DNA of 64,000 nucleotides, from contig NZ_JACYXK010000029.1 in the NCBI RefSeq assembly GCF_014842975.1, positions 599,043-663,042 of the forward strand. The letters are read 5' to 3'. Origin of the DNA: Rhodanobacter sp. DHB23. Lineage in GTDB: Bacteria > Pseudomonadota > Gammaproteobacteria > Xanthomonadales > Rhodanobacteraceae. The position numbers and the translations under genes were made by a program. The notes beneath the pieces are model-generated. The model was not told the origin of the DNA and searched no databases. It saw nothing but the letters and a program-made list of their open reading frames with translations. How positions within the stretch are numbered: position 1 is the stretch's first letter; the number at the start of each line of letters is the position of its first letter. This document shows, in pieces, positions 16,744 to 27,303 of the stretch.

Positions 16744-17781
16744 ATGACAGGCATGGAAGATTTTTCAGCAATATCGAGCTTCGTCCGCGTGGTGGAAGCG
16801 CGCAGTTTCGCGGCTGCCGCCGTGCAACTGGGCATGACGCCGTCCGGTGTCAGCCGCGCGGTGTCACGGCTGGAGGAGCAGATCGGCGTACGTCTGCTGT
16901 TCCGCAGCACGAGGGCGTTGCGGCTCACCGACGACGGCGAGTCGTTCTACCAGCGCTGCAAGGCGATCCTGGCTGACCTCGGCGAGGCGGTGGATGCGTT
17001 GAATTACGCGCGCAACAAACCCAAGGGCAAGCTGCGCGTGGCGGTGAACGTGTCGGTGGGTCGCGCCGCGCTGATCCCCAACCTCGCGGATTTCGAGGCG
17101 CGCTACCCCGACATCCGGTTGGAGCTGTCGATGAGCGACCGCAACCTCGGCCTGATCGAGGAAGGCATCGACTGCGCGATCCGCATGGGCGAGCTGGAGG
17201 ATTCCAACCTGATCGCGCGCAAGCTCGGCTATTTCAGCAACGTGCTGTGCGCCGCGCCCAGCTACCTGGAGCGCCATGGCACGCCGGTCACCATCGCCGA
17301 CCTCGCGCAGCACCGCTGCATCAACTACGTCTACCCCACCAGCGGCCGTGCCTACCAGTGGCAGTTCGACACCCCGGACGGCCGCATCGCGCTGGACATC
17401 GATGCGCACCTGCTGATCAACGACGGCGAGTCGGTGATCCAGGCGGCGATGGCCGGGCTGGGCATCATCCAGGTGCCGCACTGGCTGGCCGCCTGCGCGA
17501 TCGGCATGGGCAAGCTGCAGGTGATCATGGAAGACACCATCTGCACCGGCTCACCGGTGTGGCTGGTCTATCCGCAGAAGAAGCATCTTTCCGCGCGCGT
17601 GCAGGCTTTCCTGGAGTGGGTGCACGAGCTGTTCGAGCGCACCAACCTGCCGGCCTGCAAGCTGGGCATGGCGCTGCCACCCAAGGGCGCCGCCCAGACG
17701 CCCTGCGATGTCGACAGTGGTGCCGCTCAGACGCCTGCCGGCATCAGCAGGAGCAAGGCCGCGCCCAGCGCGATGCGGTAG
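16744..17781 (+). CDS. LysR-family transcriptional regulator of the divergent RND operon
   Basis: A 345-residue LysR regulator. The winged-helix domain is at 5-65 (FVRVVEARSFAAAAVQLGMTPSGVSRAVSRLEEQIGVRLLFRST) and the effector-binding domain at about 92-300 (GKLRVAVNVSVGRAALIPNLADFEARYPDIRLELSMSDR). It is transcribed away from the efflux operon, the usual arrangement for a local regulator; whether it activates (MexT-like) or represses is unknown. The C-terminus carries about 40 unusual residues (KGAAQTPCDVDSGAAQTPAG...) that overlap the end of uppP on the other strand by 55 bp, possibly a run-on extension. Confidence 0.9.
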   Translation: MTGMEDFSAISSFVRVVEARSFAAAAVQLGMTPSGVSRAVSRLEEQIGVRLLFRSTRALRLTDDGESFYQRCKAILADLGEAVDALNYARNKPKGKLRVAVNVSVGRAALIPNLADFEARYPDIRLELSMSDRNLGLIEEGIDCAIRMGELEDSNLIARKLGYFSNVLCAAPSYLERHGTPVTIADLAQHRCINYVYPTSGRAYQWQFDTPDGRIALDIDAHLLINDGESVIQAAMAGLGIIQVPHWLAACAIGMGKLQVIMEDTICTGSPVWLVYPQKKHLSARVQAFLEWVHELFERTNLPACKLGMALPPKGAAQTPCDVDSGAAQTPAGISRSKAAPSAMR

Positions 17782-18521
17782 ACCGCGAAAGCCGTGAAGC
17801 GGTGCGTGCGGATGTAGCCCAGCAGCCACTTCACCGCGATGAAGCCGACGACCAGCGAGACGAGGAAACCCACGCCCAGCGCGGTCCAGTCCTCGTGCGC
17901 CGCGCCGCCGCCCTTCCATACCTTCAGCAGCTCGTAGCCGGTGGCCGCGTACATGGTGGGGATGCCGACCAGGAAGGCGAACTCGGTGGCGGCGGCGCGG
18001 TTGCTGGTGCCGAACAACATCGCGGCGAAGATGGTGGCGCCCGAGCGCGAGGTGCCGGGGAACACGCCCGCCACCATCTGCGCGATGCCCACCAGGATCG
18101 CCACCGTCCAGGTCACCTCGCGGCGGTCCGGCTGGCGCGCGGCCAGCGCTTCCGCGCCTATCATCCAGAAGCCGCCGATGATCAGCGCCCAGGCGATCGG
18201 CGTCACCGTTTCCGGCAGCTTGAAGCCGTAGTGCGTGACGACCAGGCCCAGCACGCAGGTGATCAGGAACGCCACCGTGAGCTTGGACAGGTAGTCGCGC
18301 GTACCCGGGTCGCGCCACTGCGTCAGCAATTGCCAGACGCGCTTCCAGTACACCAGGGTGATGGCCAGGATGGCGCCGGCCTGGATGCCCACGTTGAACA
18401 GGTCGGAACGCGCGCCCAGCCAGTGTTCGGCGATCAGCAGGTGTCCGGTGGAGGAGATCGGCAGGAATTCGGTGATGCCTTCGATGATGCCGAGCAGGAT
18501 GATGTTGAGCAGGTCGGTCAC
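17727..18521 (-). CDS. uppP: Undecaprenyl-diphosphatase UppP (BacA family)
   Basis: A 264-residue polytopic inner-membrane phosphatase that recycles undecaprenyl diphosphate, the lipid carrier of peptidoglycan and O-antigen synthesis. Both signature motifs are intact: EGITEFLPISSTGHL (residues about 14-28, with the catalytic Glu pair) and PGTSRSGATI (about 158-167, catalytic Arg and Ser). The predicted start is a GTG at 18521, which gives the family's exact N-terminus (MTDLLNIILLGIIEG); the frame stays open far upstream but over the antisense of glnA. The 3' end overlaps the LysR gene on the opposite strand. Confidence 0.94.
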   Translation of the reverse strand: MTDLLNIILLGIIEGITEFLPISSTGHLLIAEHWLGARSDLFNVGIQAGAILAITLVYWKRVWQLLTQWRDPGTRDYLSKLTVAFLITCVLGLVVTHYGFKLPETVTPIAWALIIGGFWMIGAEALAARQPDRREVTWTVAILVGIAQMVAGVFPGTSRSGATIFAAMLFGTSNRAAATEFAFLVGIPTMYAATGYELLKVWKGGGAAHEDWTALGVGFLVSLVVGFIAVKWLLGYIRTHRFTAFAVYRIALGAALLLLMPAGV

Positions 18522-18657
18522 GGGTGCGTTCCGTCGGTGGGGGCCGCGTACAGGCCGCGGCAAACTGGCGTAGCTTAGAGGGGATTCGTGACTTCCCGGA
18601 GTCCTGGCCTGGCGGGGTGCGGTAGCGCCGATCGGCAGGTGCCGGCCCTTGTTGGGT

Positions 18658-18701
18658 TTCCAATGTGGTGCAACGGGATTCGGTTTTGCACCATATTGGA
18701 G
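18658..18701. promoter_or_regulatory. Pair of NtrC-like sites upstream of glnA
   Basis: TTCCAATGTGGTGCAA (18658-18673) and TTGCACCATATTGGAG (18686-18701) are near mirror copies of one element, TTGCACCA(C/T)ATTGGAA. Each keeps the NtrC half-site TGCACCA and a degenerate second half. They lie 70-98 bp upstream of a sigma-54 promoter, the normal distance for an NtrC enhancer. A shorter third relative, TTCCGATGTGCAA, follows at about 18716-18728. Confidence 0.65.
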
Positions 18702-18755
18702 TTTCTTGAGCTGCTTCCGATGTGCAACCCCTTGTCCGCAAAGGCCCCGGGCGCA

Positions 18756-18771
18756 TGGCATGGCCCTTGCT
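18756..18771 (+). promoter_or_regulatory. Sigma-54 promoter of glnA
   Basis: TGGCATGGCCCTTGCT matches the sigma-54 consensus TGGCAC-N5-TTGCW with the invariant GG and GC exactly ten bases apart. Transcription would start near 18782, about 25 bp before the glnA ATG. Together with the NtrC-like sites it indicates nitrogen-limited induction. Confidence 0.75.
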
Positions 18772-18806
18772 ATCAACCGGACATCAACCACCACCGAGGT
18801 TCCGCC

Positions 18807-20216
18807 ATGACCGCCCAGAAAGTGCTCGACCTGATCGTTGAACACGAGGTCGAGTTCGTCGACTTCCGCTTTGCCGACATGCTCGGCAAGCACCACCACG
18901 TCACGTTCCCGGCCCACGCCATCGACGAGTCGACCTTCGAGGACGGCAAGATGTTCGACGGTTCGTCGATCACCGGCTGGAAGGGCATCAACGAGTCGGA
19001 CATGATCCTGATGCCCGATCCGGACACCGCCTACCTCGACCCGTTCAGCCAGCACACCCAGCTGATCCTGCATTGCGACGTGCTGGAACCGAGCACCCTG
19101 CAGGCCTACGGCCGCGACCCGCGCTCGATCGCCAAGCGTGGCGAGGCCTACCTCAAGTCCACCGGCATCGCCGACACCGCCTTCTTCGGGCCGGAGCCGG
19201 AGTTCTTCATCTTCGACTCGGTGCGCTGGCAGAACGACATGGGTCGCGTGTTCTACGAGATCGAGTCGAACGAGGCCGCGTGGAGCACGCGCTTCAAGTA
19301 CGAAGACGGCAACATGGGCCATCGTCCCGGGGTGAAGGGCGGCTACTTCCCGGTGTCGCCGGTGGACACGCTGGGTGACCTGCGCGCCGACATGTGCAAG
19401 GTGCTGGAGTCGCTGGGCCAGACCGTCGAGGTGCATCACCACGAGGTGGCGAACGCCGGCCAGTGCGAGATCGGCGTGAAGTTCAACACGCTGGTGAAGA
19501 AGGCCGACGAGTTGCTGACGATGAAGTACGTCATCAAGAACGTGGCCCACCAGAACGGCAAGACCGTCACCTTCATGCCCAAGCCCATCGTCGGCGACAA
19601 CGGCTCGGGCATGCACGTGCACCAGTCGCTGGCGAAGAACGGCGAGAACCTGTTCGCCGGCGACCTGTATGGCGGCCTCAGCCAGACCGCGCTGTGGTAC
19701 ATCGGCGGCATCTTCAAGCACGCCAAGGCGATCAACGCGTTCGCCAACTCCACCACCAACAGCTACAAGCGCCTGGTGCCGGGCTTCGAGGCGCCGGTGA
19801 TGCTGGCCTACTCCGCACGCAACCGCTCGGCGAGCTGCCGCATCCCCTACGTCGCCAGCCCCAAGGGCCGCCGCATCGAGGTGCGCTTCCCCGACCCGAT
19901 GAACTCCGGCTACCTGGTGTTCACCGCGCTGATGATGGCCGGCCTCGACGGCATCCTCAACAAGATCGACCCGGGCGCGCCGGCCGACAAGGATCTGTAC
20001 GACCTGCCGCCGGAAGAAGAGAAGAACATCCCGCAGGTGTGCTCCAGCCTCGACCAGGCGCTGGAAGCGCTGGACAAGGACCGCGACTTCCTCAAGGCCG
20101 GCGGCGTGTTCACCGACGACTTCATTGATGCCTACATCGGCGTGAAGATGCAGGAAGTCACCCGCTACCGCGCCAGCACGCATCCGCTGGAATTCCAGAT
20201 GTACTACGCGCTGTAA
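18807..20216 (+). CDS. glnA: Glutamine synthetase type I (GSI-beta)
   Basis: A 469-residue cytoplasmic enzyme that makes glutamine from glutamate, ammonia and ATP and acts as a dodecamer. Seen are the beta-grasp opening [17 protein letters not shown], the latch [14 protein letters not shown], the active-site [24 protein letters not shown] and the [21 protein letters not shown] signature. Tyr398 in [10 protein letters not shown] is the adenylylation site of the beta subtype, so activity should be regulated by GlnE. The ATG at 18807 lies just behind the sigma-54 promoter; longer in-frame starts would fall upstream of that promoter and lack homology. Confidence 0.97.
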   Translation: MTAQKVLDLIVEHEVEFVDFRFADMLGKHHHVTFPAHAIDESTFEDGKMFDGSSITGWKGINESDMILMPDPDTAYLDPFSQHTQLILHCDVLEPSTLQAYGRDPRSIAKRGEAYLKSTGIADTAFFGPEPEFFIFDSVRWQNDMGRVFYEIESNEAAWSTRFKYEDGNMGHRPGVKGGYFPVSPVDTLGDLRADMCKVLESLGQTVEVHHHEVANAGQCEIGVKFNTLVKKADELLTMKYVIKNVAHQNGKTVTFMPKPIVGDNGSGMHVHQSLAKNGENLFAGDLYGGLSQTALWYIGGIFKHAKAINAFANSTTNSYKRLVPGFEAPVMLAYSARNRSASCRIPYVASPKGRRIEVRFPDPMNSGYLVFTALMMAGLDGILNKIDPGAPADKDLYDLPPEEEKNIPQVCSSLDQALEALDKDRDFLKAGGVFTDDFIDAYIGVKMQEVTRYRASTHPLEFQMYYAL

Positions 20217-20242
20217 GCACGCACGCGCCGTGCACAGCCTGC

Positions 20243-20270
20243 GAAGGGGAGGGCGCGAGCCTTCCCCTTC
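20243..20270 (+). terminator. Hairpin terminator/attenuator after glnA
   Basis: GAAGGGGAGGGC and GCCTTCCCCTTC pair around a GCGA loop with one mismatch, 26 bp after the glnA stop, followed by GTCGTTT. The T-run is short, so it may be a partial terminator that lets some glnA transcription run into ntrB. Confidence 0.7.
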
Positions 20271-20307
20271 GTCGTTTCAACGGGGGGCGGGAGACGCCGC
20301 GCTCCTG

Positions 20308-20326
20308 TTGCCCCAAATTGGGGCAA
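20308..20326. promoter_or_regulatory. Palindromic operator upstream of ntrB
   Basis: TTGCCCCAAATTGGGGCAA is a perfect palindrome except its centre, 17 bp before the ntrB start, and is followed at once by another half-site, ATGGTGCA. Its spacing and TGC/GCA ends resemble the NtrC recognition pattern, and NtrC is known to repress its own ntrBC promoter in enteric bacteria; binding here is inferred. Confidence 0.5.
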
Positions 20327-20342
20327 CCATCAAGATGGTGCA

Positions 20343-21345
20343 ATGAGCGGACAGCCATGGCAGATGTGGGCGGGGCAACTGGCGACCGGGGTGGCCTCGG
20401 TCGATGCCGAACTGCGCGTGCGCTGGCTCAATGGCGCGCTGGCCGAGTTGCTGGGCAGCGGCATGCGCAGCGCGGTGGGCCAGCCGCTGGCGCTGTGGCT
20501 GCGGTCACCGGACGACCTGGCGCAGGCACGACGCGCCCTGGATGAAACGCGCTTCGTGCAGTTGCGCGAAGCCCTGCTCAACACGTTCGACGAGCGGGTG
20601 CTTGAAGCCGACATCGGCCTGCAGCCCGACGCCGACGGCGGCCTGCTGGTCGAGGTGCATGCGCTGGCCGAACGCCAGCGAACGGCGTCGCCGCTGTCCG
20701 CCACGCTGCGCGGATTCGCGCACGAGGTGAAGAACCCGCTGGCCGGCCTGCGCGGTGCGGCGCAGCTGCTGCAGCGCCGCGTCGACGGTGCGGAGCTGCA
20801 GGCGCTGGCCGGCCTGATCATCGACGAGGCGGACCGCCTTGCCGCGCTGGCGAACCGCTTGCTCCATCACGATGGCGCGGCGCGCCTGGGGGCGGTGGGC
20901 ATCCATCAGCTGCTCGACCGCCTGAGCGAATTGCTGCAGGCCGAGCCTTCGCCGCCGCGGCTGCGCCACGACTACGACCCCAGCCTGCCCGACGTGCATG
21001 GCGATGCGGATCGCCTGCAGCAGGTGCTGCTCAACCTCGCGCGCAACGCGGTGGAGGCGGGTGCGCGCACGCTGGTGCTGCGTACGCGCGCCGAGCATGG
21101 CGTGCGCGCCGGCGCGCGCGTGCTGCGCAGCGCCCTGCGCGTGGACGTGATCGACGATGGCCGCGGCGTGCCCGCGGAATTGCGCGACACGCTGTTCGAA
21201 CCGCTGGTGTCGGGCCGCCCGGATGGCACGGGCCTGGGCCTGGCGCTGTCGCGCGAGATCGCCCGCGAACACGGCGGCGAACTGCGCTGCACCAGCCGTC
21301 CGGGCGAGACGGTGTTCTCGTTGTACCTGCCGTTGGAGCGTGGGC

Positions 21346-21353
<8 letters not shown>
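20343..21353 (+). CDS. ntrB: Nitrogen regulation sensor kinase NtrB
   Basis: A 336-residue soluble histidine kinase/phosphatase that controls NtrC in response to PII. It has an N-terminal PAS domain (about 8-110: GVASVDAELRVRWLNGALAELLG), the dimerisation domain with phospho-acceptor His127 in GFAHEVKNPLAGLRGAAQLL, and the ATP-binding domain with NLARNAVEAGA (N box), DDGRGVP (G1) and GTGLGLALSREI (G2). There are no membrane helices, as expected of NtrB. It follows glnA and overlaps the ntrC start by eight bases, the canonical glnA-ntrBC arrangement. Confidence 0.95.
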
Positions 21354-22722
<1,369 letters not shown>

Positions 22723-22906
22723 TTTTCATGGACTGGCGCCAGCGGCGGATGCCCTCGCGCCATCGCAGGCAACGGGGCGGTCTCGTCCGCCTGCCGGTGG
22801 CCGGGCCGCTACTCTTTGGCGACGCGAGGCCCCGAAGCCACTGCCTGTCATCCCGCCATGTCCCATGCCCATGAGGTGCCGGCAACGCGAGTCGCCCCGG
22901 CGGCAA

Positions 22907-23242
22907 TCAGCCGCCGCCCGGCTCCCTCTCCACGCGCCGCAGGAATACCCCCATTTCCTTCTCCGCCTGCTTGTCGCCACGCTCCCGCGCCACGGCGATG
23001 CCTTGCCGCCAGACCTCGGCGGCGCCAGCGCGATCGTCCAGGGCGAGGCACGCCTTCCCGAGCAGCTTCCACGCCGCCGAATAGCGCGCGTCGAAGCGCA
23101 GGGCGTGGCGCAATTCGCCGGTGGCGGCAGCGGCATCGCCGGCGTCGAGCAGCGCATCGCCCAGCGCGTAGCGCAGCAGGGCGCCGTCGCGCGGCCCGTC
23201 GCACTGGGCACGCAGGTTGGCGATCAGCGCGTCCTTGCTCAC
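22907..23242 (-). CDS. Small TPR-like protein coupled to a GT39 gene
   Basis: A 111-residue protein with a GTG start that overlaps the stop of the upstream glycosyltransferase gene (GTGA, 23239-23242). It consists of about two and a half tetratricopeptide-like helical pairs: LLRYALGDALLDAGDAAAATGELRHALRFDARYSAAWKLLGKACLALDDRAGAAEVWRQGIAVARERGD. No signal peptide or membrane helix. The coupling suggests that it binds to or regulates the membrane transferase; short TPR proteins after ArnT-like genes are seen in relatives. The same frame is open far upstream but only as antisense. Confidence 0.75.
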   Translation of the reverse strand: MSKDALIANLRAQCDGPRDGALLRYALGDALLDAGDAAAATGELRHALRFDARYSAAWKLLGKACLALDDRAGAAEVWRQGIAVARERGDKQAEKEMGVFLRRVEREPGGG

Positions 23243-24978
23243 GGCAGCACGCGCGAACGGTTGCCGTCGACGGAATAGACCTGCGGTGGCTGGGTTGGCT
23301 CGGGCGGCGTCGTGCCGCTGCGCAGGTCGGCGAGCGTGGCGGCGGGCCACACCACGATCCACGACGAACGGAAGGGCTGGATCAGCAGCGCATAGCGCGC
23401 GGCCTGGGCGTCGAGCTGCTCCGGGTGCTCCACGATCACGCCGTCCGGATGTGCCTGGGCGAACGCGGCGATCTGCCGGGTGTTGTTCATCTCCTGGATC
23501 GGCTGCGTCAGCCTGCCCTGGAAATGGAACTCGCCCTCGTAGTTGCCGACGTAGCCGATGGCGTGGCCGGCCTGTTCCGCATCGCCGAGCAGTTGCGCAG
23601 TGGGGCGCAGTTCGTAGCGCGGCCACATGGTGAGGGTGAACAGGGTGTTGAGTGCCAGCGTGCCGATCAGTCCCGCCACCGCCAGCCGACGCAGTTCGCC
23701 GCGCCCGCGCAGCAGCAGCAGCAGGCCCAGCAGCAGGAACAGCACGGCGAAATAGCGGCTGTACGGTGCGCAGGCATCGGGCCATTCGCCATGCAGGTGG
23801 TTGCCCGCCACCAGGTCGGGCAGGGCGAACAGCAGCAGCGCGAAGGCGAGGCTGCCGATGCCCAGCGGCCAGGTGCCCAGCCAGCCGGTGCCGGCGAGCC
23901 GCGGCCTGCGCTCGCGCAGTATCGCGATGGCCGCGGTGAGCAGCAGCATGGTGCCGGCCAGTTCCGGCAGCAGGTAGTACATCTGCTTGCCGCGCACCAG
24001 CGAGAACAGCACGAAGGTGGGCAATACCCAGGCGATGGCGAAACGCAGGCCCGGCTCCAGCGGCTTGCGCAGCATGGCCAGCGCCACCCATGCGCGCGGC
24101 CAGGCGAAGAAGGGGAACAGCAGGGCGGGCAGCATCAGCACGTACCAGATCACCGGGCGCGCATGGCTCTGCAGCGGTTCGGCCGTCTGCACGCCGTGCA
24201 TCACGCGCGCCGCGGTCTGGCTGAAGAGCAGCCGGTGCATGTAGGCCTCGCCGCCAGCGAAGCCGGCCGGCACCGCCCATGCCACCAGCATCGCCAGCCC
24301 CAGCAACACGGCCAGCGCGCCACGGCCGTACCAGCGTGCGCGGTGCGTGAGCGCGAAGCCGCTCCAGAACGGGCCGAGCAGCCACGGGAACGCCACGTGC
24401 AGCAGCATCACCGGCCCCTTGGTGAGCAGGCCGAAGCCGATGCACAGGCCGAACAGCCACCAGCGCGGTTCCTCGCGGCGCGGGGTGGGCGTGAGGCACA
24501 GCAGCGCCGCCAGGGCCCACACCGCCAGCAGCACGTCGTACATGATCTGCAGGCCGAACAGGAAGCTGTAGCTGAGCGCCAGCAGGGTCCACGGCGCGGC
24601 CTTGGCCATCCAGGCACGGTTGGGGAACAGGCGGCGCGCGAGCAGCGAGATCAGCACCAGCTCGGTGCCGCCGAAGATCACCTCGAGCACGCGCGGCCAC
24701 GCGTCGCTGACGCCGGACACCAGCCAGCCGGCGTGGATCAGCCAGAACAGCAGCGGTGCCTTCTCGCTGTACGGCGCGCCGTTGATGTGCGGCACCAGCC
24801 AGTGGTGGCCGTGCCACATCTCCCACGCCACCGCCAGCGTGCGCGTGGAATACAGCGGCATCGGGCCGTGCGCGAAGATCGCCAGCAGCGCCACCACCGT
24901 CCACAGCGGCAGCCAGGGCCAGAGCGAGCGCAGGTGTTCGGAGCGGCTGTAGGGGCTGAGGGTCACGGGCGGACTCAT
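23239..24978 (-). CDS. ArnT-like GT39-family membrane glycosyltransferase
   Basis: A 579-residue polytopic transferase of the GT-C fold that moves a sugar from a polyprenyl carrier to a periplasmic acceptor such as lipid A or a glycan. After helix 1 comes the first periplasmic loop with the catalytic acidic residues in the pattern W.....H.W..PHINGAPYSEKAPLLFWL, which is close to ArnT. Another marker is KGPVMLLHVAFPWLL; the C-terminal third is a soluble periplasmic domain (about 440-579). The start at 24978 gives a short cytoplasmic leader before helix 1. Donor and acceptor are unknown. Confidence 0.85.
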   Translation of the reverse strand: MSPPVTLSPYSRSEHLRSLWPWLPLWTVVALLAIFAHGPMPLYSTRTLAVAWEMWHGHHWLVPHINGAPYSEKAPLLFWLIHAGWLVSGVSDAWPRVLEVIFGGTELVLISLLARRLFPNRAWMAKAAPWTLLALSYSFLFGLQIMYDVLLAVWALAALLCLTPTPRREEPRWWLFGLCIGFGLLTKGPVMLLHVAFPWLLGPFWSGFALTHRARWYGRGALAVLLGLAMLVAWAVPAGFAGGEAYMHRLLFSQTAARVMHGVQTAEPLQSHARPVIWYVLMLPALLFPFFAWPRAWVALAMLRKPLEPGLRFAIAWVLPTFVLFSLVRGKQMYYLLPELAGTMLLLTAAIAILRERRPRLAGTGWLGTWPLGIGSLAFALLLFALPDLVAGNHLHGEWPDACAPYSRYFAVLFLLLGLLLLLRGRGELRRLAVAGLIGTLALNTLFTLTMWPRYELRPTAQLLGDAEQAGHAIGYVGNYEGEFHFQGRLTQPIQEMNNTRQIAAFAQAHPDGVIVEHPEQLDAQAARYALLIQPFRSSWIVVWPAATLADLRSGTTPPEPTQPPQVYSVDGNRSRVLP

Positions 24979-25014
24979 GGGGGCAACGGCGCGATTCTAG
25001 CCGCGCCTGCCTGT

Positions 25015-25088
25015 AGGAGCGCACCCTGTGCGCGAACGCCCTGATGTCCGATCAGAGCCAAGAGCATTCGCGCACAGGGTGCGCTCCT
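25015..25088. repeat. Perfect 22-bp inverted repeat
   Basis: Arms 25015-25036 (AGGAGCGCACCCTGTGCGCG plus AA) and 25067-25088 are exact reverse complements around a 30-bp loop. It lies between the stop of the TagF-like gene and the start of the GT39 gene, so it can terminate the upstream transcript. The core GTAGGAGCG is shared with the repeat at 53113-53162. Confidence 0.8.
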
Positions 25089-25094
25089 GCGGAT

Positions 25095-26132
25095 TCAGCG
25101 TGGCCAGCGCGCCGGGCCCCAGTAGCCGATGCGGCGGCGGATCTTCAGCTTGCGCCACAGGTTGCCCGGCTTGGCCCGGCGGTTCCTGCCGCCTCTGGTG
25201 ACGAAGGTGTCGATGGCATCCAGCACGCGTTCGCTGGAGCGGCCGTCACGGTAGGGATGGATGGCGTCGGCGTAGTCGCGGATGGCCTGCATCAGTTCGG
25301 GCGGTCGGCTCAAGGCGCGCTCGATCGCCGGCTCGAAATCCTTCGGGTCGTGGATGTCGATCAGCTGCGGGCCGGGGCGCCGGTTGTCGAAGGTCACCAC
25401 CGGCTTGCCGGTGAGCAGGAACTCGTTGAGCGCGGAGCTGGTGTCCGAGCACATCATGTCCACCTGGCCGAACAGTTCCAGGATGTTGTCGTTCTCGGCG
25501 AAGCTGAGGTACTCGTTCTGCAGCGCCTTGAACTTCGCGACCGTCTCCGGGTTCATCTTCGGGTGGAAGCTGACGATCCAGCGCCAGCGGCCGTCGCGCG
25601 ACAGCCGCTTCACCTCCTCGTACAGCGTCTCCGCCGCGCTCCACGAGGGCGAGAAGGTGGAGTGGTAGAGGATCACCGGCGGCGTGCGCACGGGCGGCAC
25701 GGCGCCACCGAGTTCGCGCATGAAGGGGTCGATCTTGGGGAAACCCGTTTCGATCACGCTGAAGTGGCCGAGCTGGTCGGCCAGCGCCTGGAACTGCGCG
25801 GTGTCGCGCGGGCCGGTGGTGCAGTACAGGTCGAAGAAGCCGCGCACGTAGATGTGCCGCGGCTTGCCGGCGTCGAAGCCGTGGAAGGTCTCCACCTTCA
25901 CGCCGGGAAAGAAATGCGGCACCGCGTTGGACGAGGTGATCACCGCCAGTGGCTTCCACGCACGCACTTCCTGCACCGTCAGCAGGCGCTCGTCGGCATG
26001 CAGGTCCTCCGCGCCGGGGCCGTCGAAGAACCACGCCGCCTCGTCGCCGCGGGCGCGGATCGCGGCCTGGATCGGGCGCAGGATCGCCAGCGCGTAGCGT
26101 TCGGAGCCGTAGAGGAGGTAGTGCTTGGGCAT
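25095..26132 (-). CDS. TagF/TagB-like (CDP-glycerol glycerophosphotransferase superfamily) protein
   Basis: A 345-residue cytosolic or membrane-peripheral protein of the CDP-glycerol:poly(glycerophosphate) transferase fold. The N-terminal half (MPKHYLLYGSERYALAILRPIQ...) is variable; the C-terminal half holds the family's VILYHSTFSPSW, IVSFHPKMNP, the MCSDTSSALNEFLLTGKPVVTFDNRRPGPQ stretch and a final HPYRDGRSSERVLDAID. In Gram-negative bacteria such proteins act in LPS or capsule decoration with glycerol-phosphate or related groups. Its place among glycosyltransferases supports a surface-glycan role; the actual substrate is not evident. Confidence 0.78.
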   Translation of the reverse strand: MPKHYLLYGSERYALAILRPIQAAIRARGDEAAWFFDGPGAEDLHADERLLTVQEVRAWKPLAVITSSNAVPHFFPGVKVETFHGFDAGKPRHIYVRGFFDLYCTTGPRDTAQFQALADQLGHFSVIETGFPKIDPFMRELGGAVPPVRTPPVILYHSTFSPSWSAAETLYEEVKRLSRDGRWRWIVSFHPKMNPETVAKFKALQNEYLSFAENDNILELFGQVDMMCSDTSSALNEFLLTGKPVVTFDNRRPGPQLIDIHDPKDFEPAIERALSRPPELMQAIRDYADAIHPYRDGRSSERVLDAIDTFVTRGGRNRRAKPGNLWRKLKIRRRIGYWGPARWPR

Positions 26133-26172
26133 GGAGTCGAGTGTTCGAGGGGAGGGCTTAGCTTACTTTGCT

Positions 26173-26309
26173 CCCTCTCCCCGCTGGGGAGAGGGCTGGG
26201 GTGAGGGGCGGTTCTTGCGAGGATTCTGCATCGAAGCAAGACCCGCTTCGACAAGTGCGAGGCAAGCCTTGGCCCCTCACCTCAATCCTCTCCCCAAAGG
26301 GGAAAGGAG
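26173..26309. repeat. Long GC-rich inverted repeat
   Basis: CCCTCTCCCC...GGGGAGAGGG (26173-26195) followed by GGGGTGAGGGG is mirrored by CCCCTCACCTCAATCCTCTCC and CCCCAAAGGGG near 26275-26309. The whole forms a long imperfect hairpin between two minus-strand glycan genes. Same family as the repeats at 41354-41543 and 51788-51990. Confidence 0.7.
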
Positions 26310-26360
26310 GCGAACGTGCCATGCCCGTTCGCCCTCTCGGGCTTTGCGGTCACGTGCAGG

Positions 26361-27176
26361 TCAATGCTCGATGTGGTGCTTGTTCAAGGCGTCGGTCCCT
26401 TCCGCGACCGACGCGGGGTTGTTCACCATCTCGTAGTACCGCATGCGCTTGTACAGCGCGTAGCTGGCGGCGGTCTGCGCGATCAGGAAGCCGCGCCAGC
26501 CATCGAGGCAGGCCAGCCGGAACACGTAGTCCTTGAGGAAGGCGAGCACGTATACGAACGGCGCCTGCCACATGCGCGCGCCCTTGTGCTTTTCCAGCCA
26601 GTCGTGGCACTTCAGCTCCGAGTAGCGCAACACCTTGAGCTGCTTGTGCACCAGCGTGGGGTTGTTGGCATGCTCGAACGGCGCCTTGAACAGGGGTGCG
26701 CGGCCTTCGAAGCGCAGCGATTCGTGCACCCTTGCGTCGCTCCAGCGCGCGCGGTTGCGGTGATAGATGCGCGCCAGCTTCTCGCCCACGCTGGGGCGAT
26801 ACCAGCGCAGCGGCCGGCCCATGTAGATGGTGCGCCGGCGCAGGGTCGCCGCGGTGGCATCGCTGGCCATCAGCGCAGGCAGTTCGCGCTCCAGTTCGGC
26901 GGCCAGCTCCGGCGACAGCCATTCGTCGGCATCCAGCACCAGGATCCAGTCGTGGCTGCACAGGGTGGTGGCGAAGTTGCGCTGCGGCCCGAAGCCCAGC
27001 CAGTCCTGATGCACCACGCGCGCGCCGTGCGCCTGCGCGATGGCCACGGTGTCGTCGTCGCTGCCCGAGTCCACTACCAGCTTCTCGGCCGCGAACGGCA
27101 CGCTGTCCAGGCAGCGCGCGATGACGGCGGCTTCGTTGCGGGCGATGACGGCGAGGGTGAGTGGCAGGGTGGGCAT
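26361..27176 (-). CDS. GT2 glycosyltransferase, WaaE/KdtX-like
   Basis: A 271-residue cytoplasmic GT-A transferase. The nucleotide-sugar motifs are LAVIARNEAAVIARCLDSV at the N-terminus, VVDSGSDDDT (about 34-43) and the DXD-like LDADEWLS (about 79-86). The rest (YHRNRARWSDARVHESLRF, a late hydrophobic stretch AFLKDYVFRLACLDGWRGFLIA) matches the LPS core beta-1,4-glucosyltransferase group (WaaE/KdtX). It is separate from waaA here. It probably adds a core sugar to LPS; the exact linkage cannot be read. Confidence 0.85.
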   Translation of the reverse strand: MPTLPLTLAVIARNEAAVIARCLDSVPFAAEKLVVDSGSDDDTVAIAQAHGARVVHQDWLGFGPQRNFATTLCSHDWILVLDADEWLSPELAAELERELPALMASDATAATLRRRTIYMGRPLRWYRPSVGEKLARIYHRNRARWSDARVHESLRFEGRAPLFKAPFEHANNPTLVHKQLKVLRYSELKCHDWLEKHKGARMWQAPFVYVLAFLKDYVFRLACLDGWRGFLIAQTAASYALYKRMRYYEMVNNPASVAEGTDALNKHHIEH

Positions 27177-27303
27177 GCCGGGATTCTAGTCGATGGCCAC
27201 GGGCATGCCGCCGCCGCGATCCGATTCGCTATGATGGCCCAATCTCCGCGCTGCCTGCAGGCGGCGCGGCCAACCCCTGGGGAGTGTGCGCAACCGTGTT
27301 GCC

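Noticed and set aside
17666..17781. LysR gene end as a frameshift
   Set aside because: The unusual tail overlaps uppP, but no alternative frame restores a better ending; a convergent overlap explains it.
18522..20183. Upstream extension of the uppP frame through antisense of glnA
   Set aside because: The GTG at 18521 gives the exact UppP N-terminus; the extension has no family likeness and covers a known gene on the other strand.
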